Virus record (IMG/VR): IMGVR_UViG_3300017763_000255
Coordinates: 1-21,176 of that record
Strand: one strand, 5' to 3'
DNA from: a virus
Length of the DNA stretch: 21,176 nucleotides
In this document: piece after piece, positions 1 to 7,624 of the stretch
Numbering within the stretch: position 1 is the first letter of the stretch
Layout: each line of letters opens with the position of its first letter
Translations under genes and position numbers: made by a program
The notes under the pieces: generated by a model
Seen by the model: only the letters and a program-made list of their open reading frames with translations
The model's database searches: none
Told to the model about the DNA's origin: nothing

Positions 1-147
1 CACAGGATAAACACGTTGGTTCTGATTCTTAACACCACCTTGAATAAAAACTCCCTTCATATGAAGAAACTTCTTATCGTCTTTGCCTTCTGATACAACT
101 TCCATTTTGGCTTGATCAAAAGTCAATTGTTCTGTTAATCGAATCAT
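1..147 (-). CDS. 21: Prohead core protease gp21, N-terminal part (runs off the window)
   Basis: The 49 visible codons start at the ATG at 147 and run off the left edge. Residues 29-48 (HMKGVFIQGGVKNQNQRVYP) match the start of the T4 prohead protease family, where a beta strand leads into an N-x-N/K-R-x-YP motif. In T4 this serine protease sits in the prohead core and cleaves scaffold and capsid proteins during head maturation. The catalytic residues lie outside the window. A strong ribosome site (AGGAAGG) lies about 7 bases before the ATG and supports this start. It follows the gp67-like gene by 30 bases, the same relative order as T4 (20, 67, 68, 21). The family call rests on a short segment plus gene order. 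Confidence 0.85.
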   Translation of the reverse strand, partial: MIRLTEQLTFDQAKMEVVSEGKDDKKFLHMKGVFIQGGVKNQNQRVYPV

Positions 148-177
148 ATTTGTTTCCTTCCTCTCCTATTGCAAGTA

Positions 178-1095
178 TTAGCCTGCAATAGACGATTTTG
201 CTGATGAGTCTGACCCATCTGTTGCATCTGCTTTAGCTGGAGATAGTTTAGCTTCTTGTGAAACTCCCATATCTTTTGCCGCTGGTGCTTTACCACCTGC
301 TTCAGCTGTTGAATTAGAAATACTTGGAGCCGCCCCCATGTCTTTCATATTTGCTGATGCTACTGGTGATTTTGCTGATGAATCTGCTTCGGCTTTAGCT
401 GGTGTCGCCACTGCTTTCATTTCCGTTGCTTCTTCTACTGCTTCTGCTTCTTTGTCTTCTGACTCAACTGCTGGTACAACTTCTTCTGTTGACTCTTCAG
501 CTGGCATTTCCATTTCAGCTTCTGCTTCTGCATCACCTTCTTCTTCGCCTTCACCTGACATAATTTTATCAAATTGTGCTTTAAGATCTTCTAATGCTGA
601 TTCAAGATCGTCTACTCTTTCCTCAGTATTTTCGTGATCGTGATCATCGGCTTCACCGTCTTCATCACCATCATCATCTTCATTAGTTTCTTCGTATTCA
701 ATTTCTTCAGCGTCTTCTACTGCTTTGTCTTTTAACTCAGCTTTAAGATCAGCTTCTTGGTCACCTGTACCACCTACAGTTTCTTCAACTGCTTCTTCAG
801 TAGTTTCTTCTTTGGCTTCTGTTGTAGCTTCTTCTTTAGCGTCTTCGTCTTTAGCTTCTGTAGTAGTTTCTTCTGTAGTCTCTTCTGCTACTGCTTCTTT
901 TGAATCAGTAGTTTCTGCAACTGCTTCTTCAGTAGTTTCTTCAGCTACTGTTTCTTCTTGTGAATTAACGATTTCTTCGTGGATGTCTCTAGCTTTTTCA
1001 ACTATTGCTGTGTGCAATAATGTTTCCGCTTTATCCTGCTCGCCGTTCACTAGAAATTCAAGCACTTGCTCTAGTTTTGAACTCATTTCTGACAT
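178..1095 (-). CDS. 67: gp67-like acidic prohead core protein, greatly enlarged
   Basis: This 305-residue protein is very acidic and rich in E, A, T and S. Residues about 5-45 form a helical segment whose pattern (AETLLHTAIVEKARDIHEEI) resembles the start of T4 gp67, a small component of the prohead core. A low-complexity E/T/A region follows, then a short predicted coiled coil (DDLESALEDLKAQFDKIM) and a tail with an imperfect internal repeat (two KDMG units and two SSAKS units). T4 gp67 is only about 80 residues, so this version is several times longer. The start chosen is the ATG at 1095, preceded by AGGAG at good spacing; the longer open frame to 1155 would add 20 residues with no ribosome site. 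It lies between the portal and protease genes, as in T4. Function is inferred from position and the N-terminal pattern. Confidence 0.75.
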   Translation of the reverse strand: MSEMSSKLEQVLEFLVNGEQDKAETLLHTAIVEKARDIHEEIVNSQEETVAEETTEEAVAETTDSKEAVAEETTEETTTEAKDEDAKEEATTEAKEETTEEAVEETVGGTGDQEADLKAELKDKAVEDAEEIEYEETNEDDDGDEDGEADDHDHENTEERVDDLESALEDLKAQFDKIMSGEGEEEGDAEAEAEMEMPAEESTEEVVPAVESEDKEAEAVEEATEMKAVATPAKAEADSSAKSPVASANMKDMGAAPSISNSTAEAGGKAPAAKDMGVSQEAKLSPAKADATDGSDSSAKSSIAG

Positions 1096-1239
1096 GATAT
1101 TTCTCCTGTTCGCGAATTTGTTAACTATTAATAGTAATATAGATATATTTAACAAAATATCAGAAGATACGGGAATAATAGGCGATTTTTTGCGATTTTG
1201 GATCGTGTCTCGCCAAAAGTATGTATTATAGTAGCTGTT

Positions 1240-1443
1240 TTATACTTCCATTGGTGGTTGGCCGTACATCTTAGCTACAAATTCTTTATTTGTTTCTTCG
1301 TCTTGTTTTCTTATTTCACGCACTTTACGTAATTTATTAAGATGTTTAAGAGTCAGTCTTGTTTTACGTGATGAACCAATTTGTGCTTTATGGTAATCAT
1401 CTTCATTTGGTAAGTATGTTTCTTTTAGTTCAATATAACGCAT
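1240..1443 (-). CDS. Small basic conserved protein of the head gene cluster
   Basis: This 67-residue basic protein begins MRYIELKET and has a central helical stretch (residues about 25-50) rich in K and R. It sits between the portal gene and the gp67-like gene on the same strand. I recall similar small proteins beside gene 20 in marine T4-like phages, but cannot confirm this here. It has no recognisable catalytic motif. Because T4 has core protein gp68 in this neighbourhood it could be a functional counterpart, but sequence alone does not show that. No Shine-Dalgarno site precedes the ATG. A 15-base palindrome that resembles a two-way late promoter lies 8 bases upstream. Confidence 0.75.
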   Translation of the reverse strand: MRYIELKETYLPNEDDYHKAQIGSSRKTRLTLKHLNKLRKVREIRKQDEETNKEFVAKMYGQPPMEV

Positions 1444-1450
1444 AACAAAC

Positions 1451-1465
1451 TTATTTAGTAAATAA
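1451..1465. promoter_or_regulatory. Palindromic, possibly divergent late-promoter-like element
   Basis: TTATTTAGTAAATAA is a perfect palindrome around one G. Read outwards it gives AGTAAATA on plus and ACTAAATA on minus, each two mismatches from the T4 late consensus TATAAATA. Each copy ends exactly 8 bases before a start codon, at 1473 (plus) and 1443 (minus). The symmetry suggests one element serving both genes, but both motifs are imperfect. Confidence 0.35.
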
Positions 1466-1472
1466 CTTTACA

Positions 1473-1697
1473 ATGGACGACTACTATAACGAAAATGATA
1501 AAATTGAAGAAGTAATTCAGTGGGAATTGGATGCAATAAACAATTATATAGTGTCTGTAGAAAATAGATCTAAAAAATTATCTAAAGACCAAAAAGCTAC
1601 GATTAAAAAAATGAAAATTGTTGCTGAATATCTTATTGCTAGATTAAATCAAAATATTGCTATTGATGTTTCAACTGAAAATCAAACTATTCACTAA
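1473..1697 (+). CDS. Small protein of unknown function, opposite strand to the head genes
   Basis: This 74-residue, mostly helical, charged protein fills the gap between the portal gene and the 1240-1443 gene almost exactly and ends 5 bases before the portal stop. Its codons use the same A/T-rich third positions as real neighbours, and residues 5-60 form a plausible amphipathic helical hairpin. It is the only plus-strand gene in an otherwise minus-strand head block. There is no clear ribosome site; a late-like element ends 8 bases before the ATG. I do not recognise the family. Confidence 0.6.
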   Translation: MDDYYNENDKIEEVIQWELDAINNYIVSVENRSKKLSKDQKATIKKMKIVAEYLIARLNQNIAIDVSTENQTIH

Positions 1698-1702
1698 TTA
1701 GT

Positions 1703-3448
1703 TTATTCTGGTGCAACGTCTGTAGGAGGTGCTGTTCCACTAATTGGTGATGCTCCACCGCCTTCATTATCTTGCACATCTTCACCTGGATCTAGTTCTG
1801 GCGCCGCCGGTACAGGACTTGCTCCCACTGAGCCTAATCCTTCTGCACCTGGTCCCATAGACTGAGGCATTGTATCTTTATTTTCTTCTGCCCACATTTT
1901 CTCATTTTCAAAAATTTCTTCTTGTGACATTTTTAAGAATCTCTTCATTGCAAATCGTTTACTAATGTAAGGTGCAGTATTAACTTGATTGAATATGTTA
2001 ACAAGTTGTGTGTCTAATTCAATTTGTCTGTACTTGCCAAAGTTTTGTGGTTCATTGAATTGTAATTCAAATGATCCTGAATCAATTTCAATTCCTCTAT
2101 GCTTCAAGAACATTTTAAATTCTCTGTCAATGGCAGGTTGAATAAATGATTGTAGACGTTTACAGAATTTTGTAAATCTATATTCTTGTATGTAGGCTGT
2201 ACCTACTCTACCATCTGTGAAAGCTGTTTGTGGATCATTTGGTGTTGAAGGCAAGTATGCACTTGGCACTCTTAGACCTTTCATCAATTTATCATTGAAA
2301 TATCTCAAGTCATCTATTTCACCTAATTGTGTTCCACCTGGTAATGTTTCAACTTTAGATCCTCTGCCCTCTGCCGTTTGAGCAAAGAAATAATCTTCAA
2401 TCATTGATAATGGATTGTATGTTGCGTCCATTATGTTTGTTCCACCACCTGATTGGTTTGGAATTCTTCTTTGGTGTATTTCGTTTTTAACTCTTTCAAT
2501 AAAGCCCATTGCTTTAGTTGTTGGCATATTACCTACATCAATATAGAACACTCTTCTTTCAGGTGCTCTTTGTACTCTGTAGATTATAATTGCGTCTTCT
2601 AGTAATTCTTTTTGTTTAAAAGTTTTAAAGATTGGTTCAAGTATTGATATACCAAAAGGCCAAAATCTATCCATGCCTTCTGTCATACTTAAATGTACAA
2701 CGTGTGATGCATCAATTGGATGTACTGTAGCATCTTTTTGAAATCTTGAACCGTAAGTACCACCTTGTCCTGATGTTTGCGGTCCACCGCCCATTGATCC
2801 ACCTCTAGCTTGAGTTGAACCAAAGCCACCAATTGGCATCGGTGATGTAGTTGCATATCCCATTGGCGTATTAAACTTTGAATATGAGTCTGATGTTAAG
2901 TTAAGATTTTTAACATTAAGATCTAAGTTTCTAATAAAGTAGGCTTCAGGTCTTTTACCTTTACCTTCGTTGACAACAATCTTGTCTACAAAACTTTGAT
3001 CAACCCAATACCATTTGTATGTTTGTGGGTCTCTTACAAAGATTTGATCTCCATACTTTAGAGTGTTACGAACCATTTTGAAACAACGTTTGTTCCATTG
3101 GTTAATTTTGTTCCACTGATTTAGTGCATCACTTAATAACGATACTTCAGTGTCTGTTGGATCATCTTTATAATGTACATTAAAAGGTGATTTGTTTTTT
3201 TCATCAATCTGTGTACAAAATTCTGCAATGGTATCTAGTGCTGAATTGATTTCAGTATCTAGGTCCATCATGTCATATTGATAATAACGTTCAACCCTGT
3301 TTGGTTGTCCAGCATATACTTCTGGTAACCATGAATTGTATTTGGAATTTGATGCTGTATTTGGGTTGACCGTAGGTGTGATACTGCCCATCGCTGAACG
3401 CGAACCAGTTGCTGTATCGTAGGGTTTAAAGTATTTTCTCCAACTCAT
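1703..3448 (-). CDS. 20: Portal vertex protein gp20
   Basis: This 581-residue protein is the T4-type portal, the dodecameric ring at the unique head vertex through which DNA is packaged and to which the neck attaches. The N-terminus carries the family pattern: MSWRKYFKP, then at about residues 38-65 a block containing SWLPEVYAG, RVERYYQYD and a helix with D and E residues. Later landmarks include residues near 265-300 (RFWPFGISILEPIFKTFKQKE) and a DPQTAFTDGR block near residue 405. T4 gp20 is 524 residues; the extra length is mainly a G/S/Q-rich loop near residues 195-235 and a proline-rich acidic tail. A perfect late promoter lies 5 bases before the ATG and no Shine-Dalgarno site is present, so the message is predicted to be leaderless. 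Confidence 0.95.
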   Translation of the reverse strand: MSWRKYFKPYDTATGSRSAMGSITPTVNPNTASNSKYNSWLPEVYAGQPNRVERYYQYDMMDLDTEINSALDTIAEFCTQIDEKNKSPFNVHYKDDPTDTEVSLLSDALNQWNKINQWNKRCFKMVRNTLKYGDQIFVRDPQTYKWYWVDQSFVDKIVVNEGKGKRPEAYFIRNLDLNVKNLNLTSDSYSKFNTPMGYATTSPMPIGGFGSTQARGGSMGGGPQTSGQGGTYGSRFQKDATVHPIDASHVVHLSMTEGMDRFWPFGISILEPIFKTFKQKELLEDAIIIYRVQRAPERRVFYIDVGNMPTTKAMGFIERVKNEIHQRRIPNQSGGGTNIMDATYNPLSMIEDYFFAQTAEGRGSKVETLPGGTQLGEIDDLRYFNDKLMKGLRVPSAYLPSTPNDPQTAFTDGRVGTAYIQEYRFTKFCKRLQSFIQPAIDREFKMFLKHRGIEIDSGSFELQFNEPQNFGKYRQIELDTQLVNIFNQVNTAPYISKRFAMKRFLKMSQEEIFENEKMWAEENKDTMPQSMGPGAEGLGSVGASPVPAAPELDPGEDVQDNEGGGASPISGTAPPTDVAPE

Positions 3449-3453
3449 GCTAC

Positions 3454-3461
3454 TATTTATA
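3454..3461 (-). promoter_or_regulatory. T4-type late promoter for gp20, 5 bases from the ATG
   Basis: The minus strand reads TATAAATA, an exact match to the T4 late -10 element recognised by gp55. It is followed by GTAGC and then the gp20 ATG. With the element at -13 to -6, +1 falls on the A of the ATG. Confidence 0.8.
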
Positions 3462-3525
3462 ATACCTTTTAATTGTTTGACTCTTGTAGTGTAGCTGAAT
3501 TACCAATATATGTCAAGTGATTTTA

Positions 3526-5751
3526 TTATTTGTGTAATACAGTTTGTATGTTGGTATTGGATTTTTTCAATAGATCAATCAATGTTGTCATCTGTTCTTG
3601 GGTAATAACACCGTTTGCCGCAATCTCTTTCAGGTAATCTTCTGGTTTTTTCTCTTGATTAACATAACTTTGTGCATCACCAAACATTGGCATTATTCTA
3701 ATTTTGCTTCTAGATCTTGCAGAAGAACCAACTCCGGCAGACCCTTGTCCACTATAATTGGAGCCATCTATATTAAAATTACCAGTACTTGTATTTCCTC
3801 CAAGTACTTTTCCTGAAGAATAATATTGACCATCATTTTCATTTAATTTTTTTATTGCCGCGGCCACGTGTTCGGGATCAACCATTCCATCTTTTGCCGC
3901 TTTAAAACCGGCAGTTCCTGGTGTGGTCTGCATATAACCAAGCATACTCATATTACCAGTTACTCTCATCATCTCGTAAAGAATTTTTCTTCGTTCTGCA
4001 TCAGCTTGGCCTGGTCTACCGGTCGCAACATTATTATATTGATCTCGTAATGCATCAAGTTTACCTAGTTTTTCTTTATTCATTCCTGTTGGTAATTTTT
4101 CAGCTAAACTTCTTTGCAGTGACGCACCTATGGCACCTGCCGCTGTGTGGAACATACCACTCATGAATCTAGTAATACCATTCATAATTTTATTGATCAT
4201 GCCAAATATTCCATTGTTTGGATCTGAGATAAAGTTTGCTAATTTATTTCCTAGGTCTGCAATATAGTTTCCAAAATTTTCAATTGCTTTGATCACACCA
4301 TCTGTTAAAAATGCTAATGCCAATTTGTTAAATGCAACTCTTAATATTGTCATTGTTCTAGATAGTCTTGATTGTACCTGTGCTAACTCGCCTGGTTTTA
4401 ATTCAGCTTGTGCTCTGGCCATCTCTTTGAAGTCATTGGTAACAACATCAATGTTTTCAGACAAATTAGAAAGTTTGATAACTGCATCTGCCATTGGCAC
4501 CCCAGCTATCTCTAATGCTTGTAATCTTCTTCTATCAATTTTTCCAACCCTAATTACATTTTCTCTAAATGCATCTAGTCCTGCCGCAACATCATCTGTT
4601 CCTCCTCCACCGGAAATAATTTTATTCAATTTTTCCAATGAAGAATAAAGTCTAGGTGATACAGTTAGTAGTTGTCTTGCTGATTCATCAAATGCCAATG
4701 TACCTCTACCAATACCTTGTGACAACATACTAGACAGTTGTCCACCTATCTCAGGACCAAATGCGGCCAAACCTGCAAAACCAACCTGTGCTGATTTCAA
4801 AGAATTCTGTCTCATAAAGTCTGGTAGCATTCTCATTCTATTTGTGAACGATGCCATTATTGATGCTTGAGCCACCATGGATCTAATTACATCTGCTGAT
4901 ACTTTAGTAAGTGAAGAGAACTGCTGAGTTACTCTTAAAACTTCTACTGTATGATCTGCAAGATTTTGTCCATCGGCTTGAACAGCAATACCCATTCTTC
5001 TAAATAGTTCTGCTTGTTCACCAACTTGTTCATTTAACTCTGCTACAGACAAACCTAATAGTCCTTGTGAGTCTAATGTTTTTTGAACCACGTTAGAGGC
5101 ATCAAACAATGTTGTGCCAAACACATCTATTGCTTTGCTGTATTGTGTCACGTATTCTGCCGCTTCGTCTACTGTCATACCTGCTTTTGCGGCCGACACA
5201 CCCAGTGATGCTATTCCGTTTGCCACACCTTCTGTGGCCTGGAAATCAAAGAAACCTCCTCTAAATAGTGTTGCTTCTAATCTTCCCAACTTCATTAAAA
5301 ACTTGAATGCTGTTGTTACTCCATGTACAAGTCCAACTAGTGCCGCAACACCAACATTTAAAAATCTTGTGAACTTGCCAAGACTACCAAACACATTACT
5401 AAAAGCACTCCCAACGGTTCCACTAGGTGAAGCCATTTTTTCTACTGCTGATACTAGTTTGGAATTGCCTTTTGACTGTTCTTGAAGTGCTTTCTTTTGA
5501 AGTTTGATTTCTTCTTGATCATTTCTTTTTTGTCGTGCGTCTTCTTTTGTTTGTTGCTGATGTGCTTTTTTTGTAGCTGTTGCTTCGGCTTTATTTCCTT
5601 CTCTGAGTATTTTAGAAATAAGTTTGCTATCGCCAGCGGCCACTCTAAGCTGTTCTTTAAGAATCTTTGCAATTTGCTGTATGCTCTCTTCATAGGCAAA
5701 TTCTGGTATTCTTACCTGTTTTCCATCTAATTCTATATCAATATATTTCAT
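3526..5751 (-). CDS. Tail tape-measure protein (T4 gp29 role)
   Basis: This 741-residue protein has the layout of a tail-length tape measure. Residues about 40-105 are a charged coiled-coil stretch rich in K, E and Q. Residues about 115-165 hold a G/A/F/L-rich hydrophobic helix. A long helical body follows, then a second hydrophobic region near residues 470-560 and a polar C-terminal tail. No enzymatic motif is seen. The length of such proteins sets tail-tube length. Placement supports the role: it starts beside and diverges from gp26/gp51, which resemble the chaperone pair usually found next to tape measures. The ATG at 5751 lacks a Shine-Dalgarno site, and a 7-bp hairpin lies just upstream. 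It could be another large baseplate or tail protein, but tape measure fits best. Confidence 0.75.
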   Translation of the reverse strand: MKYIDIELDGKQVRIPEFAYEESIQQIAKILKEQLRVAAGDSKLISKILREGNKAEATATKKAHQQQTKEDARQKRNDQEEIKLQKKALQEQSKGNSKLVSAVEKMASPSGTVGSAFSNVFGSLGKFTRFLNVGVAALVGLVHGVTTAFKFLMKLGRLEATLFRGGFFDFQATEGVANGIASLGVSAAKAGMTVDEAAEYVTQYSKAIDVFGTTLFDASNVVQKTLDSQGLLGLSVAELNEQVGEQAELFRRMGIAVQADGQNLADHTVEVLRVTQQFSSLTKVSADVIRSMVAQASIMASFTNRMRMLPDFMRQNSLKSAQVGFAGLAAFGPEIGGQLSSMLSQGIGRGTLAFDESARQLLTVSPRLYSSLEKLNKIISGGGGTDDVAAGLDAFRENVIRVGKIDRRRLQALEIAGVPMADAVIKLSNLSENIDVVTNDFKEMARAQAELKPGELAQVQSRLSRTMTILRVAFNKLALAFLTDGVIKAIENFGNYIADLGNKLANFISDPNNGIFGMINKIMNGITRFMSGMFHTAAGAIGASLQRSLAEKLPTGMNKEKLGKLDALRDQYNNVATGRPGQADAERRKILYEMMRVTGNMSMLGYMQTTPGTAGFKAAKDGMVDPEHVAAAIKKLNENDGQYYSSGKVLGGNTSTGNFNIDGSNYSGQGSAGVGSSARSRSKIRIMPMFGDAQSYVNQEKKPEDYLKEIAANGVITQEQMTTLIDLLKKSNTNIQTVLHK

Positions 5752-5762
5752 CGTGATAAATA

Positions 5763-5780
5763 ATTAAGTACGCACTTAAT
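5763..5780. repeat. Inverted repeat in the tape-measure 5' leader
   Basis: The arms ATTAAGT and ACTTAAT are perfect complements around a 4-base loop. The element lies between the late promoter at 5807-5814 and the tape-measure start at 5751, so it would form a hairpin about 12 bases before the ATG. It could be an operator or an RNA hairpin; it has no U-tract. Confidence 0.5.
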
Positions 5781-5806
5781 AATCCTTATAAGTATCATTA
5801 TAAAGA

Positions 5807-5814
5807 TATTTATA
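5807..5814 (-). promoter_or_regulatory. T4-type late promoter for the tape-measure gene
   Basis: The minus strand reads TATAAATA exactly. The predicted +1 is near 5801, giving a leader of about 50 bases that contains the 5763-5780 hairpin. This is one of two late promoters in the window with a conventional leader. Confidence 0.7.
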
Positions 5815-5820
5815 TAGACC

Positions 5821-5828
5821 TTTAAATA
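5821..5828 (+). promoter_or_regulatory. Possible late promoter for gp26
   Basis: TTTAAATA differs from TATAAATA at one position. The predicted +1 is near 5834, leaving a leader of about 20 bases that includes the AGGA ribosome site at 5844-5847. The position is right but the motif is not exact. Confidence 0.4.
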
Positions 5829-5853
5829 CGTACTTTATATACTAGGAAAAAAA

Positions 5854-6708
5854 ATGACAACAAACGAAAAACCAAGTAACCCACTAAAGCAATATTATAG
5901 AGCACCTAAACTTTATACTAGTTTGCCATCTGCGGGTCAATACGACAGCACAGAAGAAAAGTCAGCTTCAGGTGAAGTGGCTGTGTATGCCATGACTTCT
6001 AAAGATGAATTGACTTTGAGAAATCCAGATGCATTGTTAAATGGCGAAGCTGTTATACAACTTATTAAAAGTTGTGTTCCAGATATTGCTAATGCAAGAG
6101 CATTGCCAGTATGCGATGTTGACATATTGTTAATTGCAATACGTATGGCAACATATGGAGAAATCATGGAGACAAAAATTAGATCTCCACATGGTGCCAA
6201 AAGAGAAGATGAATATAGTGTGAACTTGAACGTCATACTTGAAAATGTACGACCAATAATGCCTGATCCAAATGTTGTTTTGAGCAACGGCATTGTTTGT
6301 TATGTTCGTCCGTTTACATATAATACACAAACAAAATTAAATCTGTTGGCTTACGACCAAGCCAAAGCAATTCGTAACATTGAAGATGCTGGTGGCGAAG
6401 GATCTAATCCTGAACTGTCGCAATTTAAAACCATGTTTGTGAAATTAGCTGATCAGAACACAGACTCCATGGTTGAATCTGTTGTTAAAATTACCACACC
6501 TGATGGTGATACTGTTCTTGATAAAGCACAAATCAAAGAATTCTTATTAAATTTAGATGCTGTCAGCATCAAAAAAATTGATAATAAGATAATTGAGCTC
6601 AACCAATCCTCAAGCACCGTAAAACAAAAATTTGTTTGTAAAGAGACCAACGAAGAATTTGAATCGGAAGTGAGGCTCGACCCTGCGGATTTTTTCGTAG
6701 CTTCTTAA
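5854..6708 (+). CDS. 26: gp26, T4-type baseplate hub / tail-assembly-chaperone-like protein
   Basis: This 284-residue protein matches the T4 gp26 baseplate family. Recognisable stretches include PKLYTSLPSAG near residue 20, the helix CDVDILLIAIRMATYGE at about residues 106-122, and a C-terminal KFVCKETNEEFESEV strand pair. T4 gp26 is about 208 residues. The ATG at 5854 has AGGA at suitable spacing. The next open frame (gp51) is in the -1 frame without a start codon, and a T TTT TTC heptamer in the correct register lies at 6690-6696, four codons before the stop. Most ribosomes would end at 6708 (gp26), and a fraction could slip to make a gp26-gp51 fusion of 357 residues. The divergent tape-measure gene fits a chaperone-like role. 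Confidence 0.85.
   Translation: MTTNEKPSNPLKQYYRAPKLYTSLPSAGQYDSTEEKSASGEVAVYAMTSKDELTLRNPDALLNGEAVIQLIKSCVPDIANARALPVCDVDILLIAIRMATYGEIMETKIRSPHGAKREDEYSVNLNVILENVRPIMPDPNVVLSNGIVCYVRPFTYNTQTKLNLLAYDQAKAIRNIEDAGGEGSNPELSQFKTMFVKLADQNTDSMVESVVKITTPDGDTVLDKAQIKEFLLNLDAVSIKKIDNKIIELNQSSSTVKQKFVCKETNEEFESEVRLDPADFFVAS
6690..6696 (+). other. Putative -1 ribosomal frameshift site joining gp26 to gp51
   Basis: The gp26 codons read GAT TTT TTC GTA, so T TTT TTC fits the X XXY YYZ pattern in register. A -1 slip continues as CGT AGC TTC and runs open to the gp51 stop at 6926. A purine-rich stretch (GGAAGTGAGG, 6666-6675) upstream could act as an internal Shine-Dalgarno stimulator. A weak stem downstream (about 6715-6750) is possible but not convincing. 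Confidence 0.65.
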
Positions 6709-6926
6709 TAACACACTCTCCTTCTGAGATAGCGACGTACTTCGAAGAGTTGCAAAACGATCAACGACAGATCAGACAAAGTGTTTGGGAAGTGATGTGG
6801 TATATGCGTGGATCAATATCAATGAATGAGGCATGGGGACTTACGTTTGAAGATAAAAAACAAATACAAGAATTCTTAAAAGAAAATCAAGAAAGATTTA
6901 AAGGTGCCATGTCACCAATTGTTTAA
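6696..6926 (+). CDS. 51: gp51-like baseplate hub assembly protein, -1 frame, no start codon of its own
   Basis: From the slip point the -1 frame encodes 76 residues. The core (SPSEIATYFEELQNDQRQIR then SVWEVMWYMRGS) resembles the small gp51 hub-assembly proteins I recall from marine T4-like phages. There is no ATG or GTG in frame between the preceding in-frame stop near 6659 and the conserved region. The first standard alternative, TTG at 6749, would remove the SPSEIATYFEE part, and nothing like a ribosome site precedes it. The simplest reading is expression as the C-terminal half of a gp26-gp51 fusion. The last 4 bases overlap the end of the convergent gene at 6923. A non-standard ATA start at 6708 is the alternative. 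Confidence 0.75.
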   Translation, partial: RSFLITHSPSEIATYFEELQNDQRQIRQSVWEVMWYMRGSISMNEAWGLTFEDKKQIQEFLKENQERFKGAMSPIV

Positions 6927-7180
6927 TTTGTTTTAGAAGATACCAATTTCATAGTCAACTGATAATCTTTGTATGCTTGATTGACTGCTGGATATTTTTT
7001 ACGCAACTGTTTTTCTTCTTTTAGTTTTGTTTCAAATCTACGTAATTTATTTTTTAAACTGTATTCTTCGTTTTTGTGAGAAGTTTTTACTATTGTTCTT
7101 CTGGTTATGATTGCTTGATTTTTGACTTCTTTTTTCAAAGCAAGGATTTCATTTTTAAGTGTTTTGTTGCTGTTTGGCAT
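6923..7180 (-). CDS. Small lysine-rich coiled-coil protein, unknown
   Basis: This 85-residue protein is basic, rich in K, N and E, and predicted to be almost wholly helical (residues 5-70), with heptad-like spacing suggesting a coiled coil. It is the last gene of a three-gene minus-strand set, starting 1 base after the stop of the gene before it. No clear ribosome site is present, so translation may be coupled. I do not recognise a family; a DNA- or RNA-associated role is possible from charge alone. Confidence 0.6.
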   Translation of the reverse strand: MPNSNKTLKNEILALKKEVKNQAIITRRTIVKTSHKNEEYSLKNKLRRFETKLKEEKQLRKKYPAVNQAYKDYQLTMKLVSSKTN

Positions 7181-7181
7181 T

Positions 7182-7505
7182 TTACTTTATATATAAACTA
7201 AAAAGAAAAGCATCTTTTCTGTTTGAAAAACTTATTATTGCCTGTTGGTCGTTCCAATGTGTTCCATCTTCGTAGTCTTCGTATGTGTTTTCTGTGTCTT
7301 CAAAGTGCCAACCAAACTTTCCTTTGCAATGATCACTGCACCAGTCAATATATTCTCCATTCACTCCATGTGCAGGCAGTCTTACTTTGTACTTGAACTC
7401 TTTTAGGTATCCGCAAGTTTTAGGAATAAGGCCGTTGTTCTCTAACCGGCAATCTCTGTAATCCCACTCGTTATCTAGTGGATCTGCTATTCTTGGTATT
7501 GTCAT
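7182..7505 (-). CDS. Small cysteine-containing protein, unknown
   Basis: This 107-residue protein has four cysteines (C19, C31, C56, C60) and nearby histidines (H59, H67). The WCSDHCKGKFGWHFED stretch looks like possible half of a metal site. The C-terminal part is aromatic and beta-like. It is the middle gene of a three-gene minus-strand set, and its start lies inside the end of the gene before it (35-base overlap, different frame), which points to coupled translation. It resembles no family I can name with certainty. Confidence 0.65.
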   Translation of the reverse strand: MTIPRIADPLDNEWDYRDCRLENNGLIPKTCGYLKEFKYKVRLPAHGVNGEYIDWCSDHCKGKFGWHFEDTENTYEDYEDGTHWNDQQAIISFSNRKDAFLFSLYIK

Positions 7506-7617
7506 CTTCTTGTGTTTCTTTCCACTTCCAATAACCAGTTAACCAGTCTTTGTGACTAGTTTCTTTTTTTGAAATTTTAGTAGGTTTACTTTTTTTGTTT
7601 ACTGTTTTTTTCTTCAT
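7471..7617 (-). CDS. Very small basic protein, first gene of an early operon
   Basis: This 48-residue frame starts at the ATG at 7617 and stops at 7471. The N-terminal 20 residues are mostly K, T and S, followed by a tryptophan-rich segment (HKDWLTGYWKWKETQ). The sigma70-like promoter at 7625-7653 predicts transcription to begin at or one base before the ATG, which supports this start although no ribosome site exists. It overlaps the next gene by 35 bases. The pattern of a small basic protein behind a strong host-type promoter fits an early host-takeover gene, but that is inference. Confidence 0.55.
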   Translation of the reverse strand: MKKKTVNKKSKPTKISKKETSHKDWLTGYWKWKETQEDDNTKNSRSTR

Positions 7618-7624
7618 ACACTAT

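Noticed and set aside
338-1231. Long serine- and alanine-rich plus-strand frames opposite the gp67-like gene
   Set aside because: They are the mirror of an E/T/A repeat region; the low-complexity composition follows from the minus-strand codons, and no ribosome site or family pattern supports them.
3598-5485. Plus-strand frames opposite the tape-measure gene
   Set aside because: The minus-strand frame is long, uninterrupted and has tape-measure layout; the opposite frames lack start signals.
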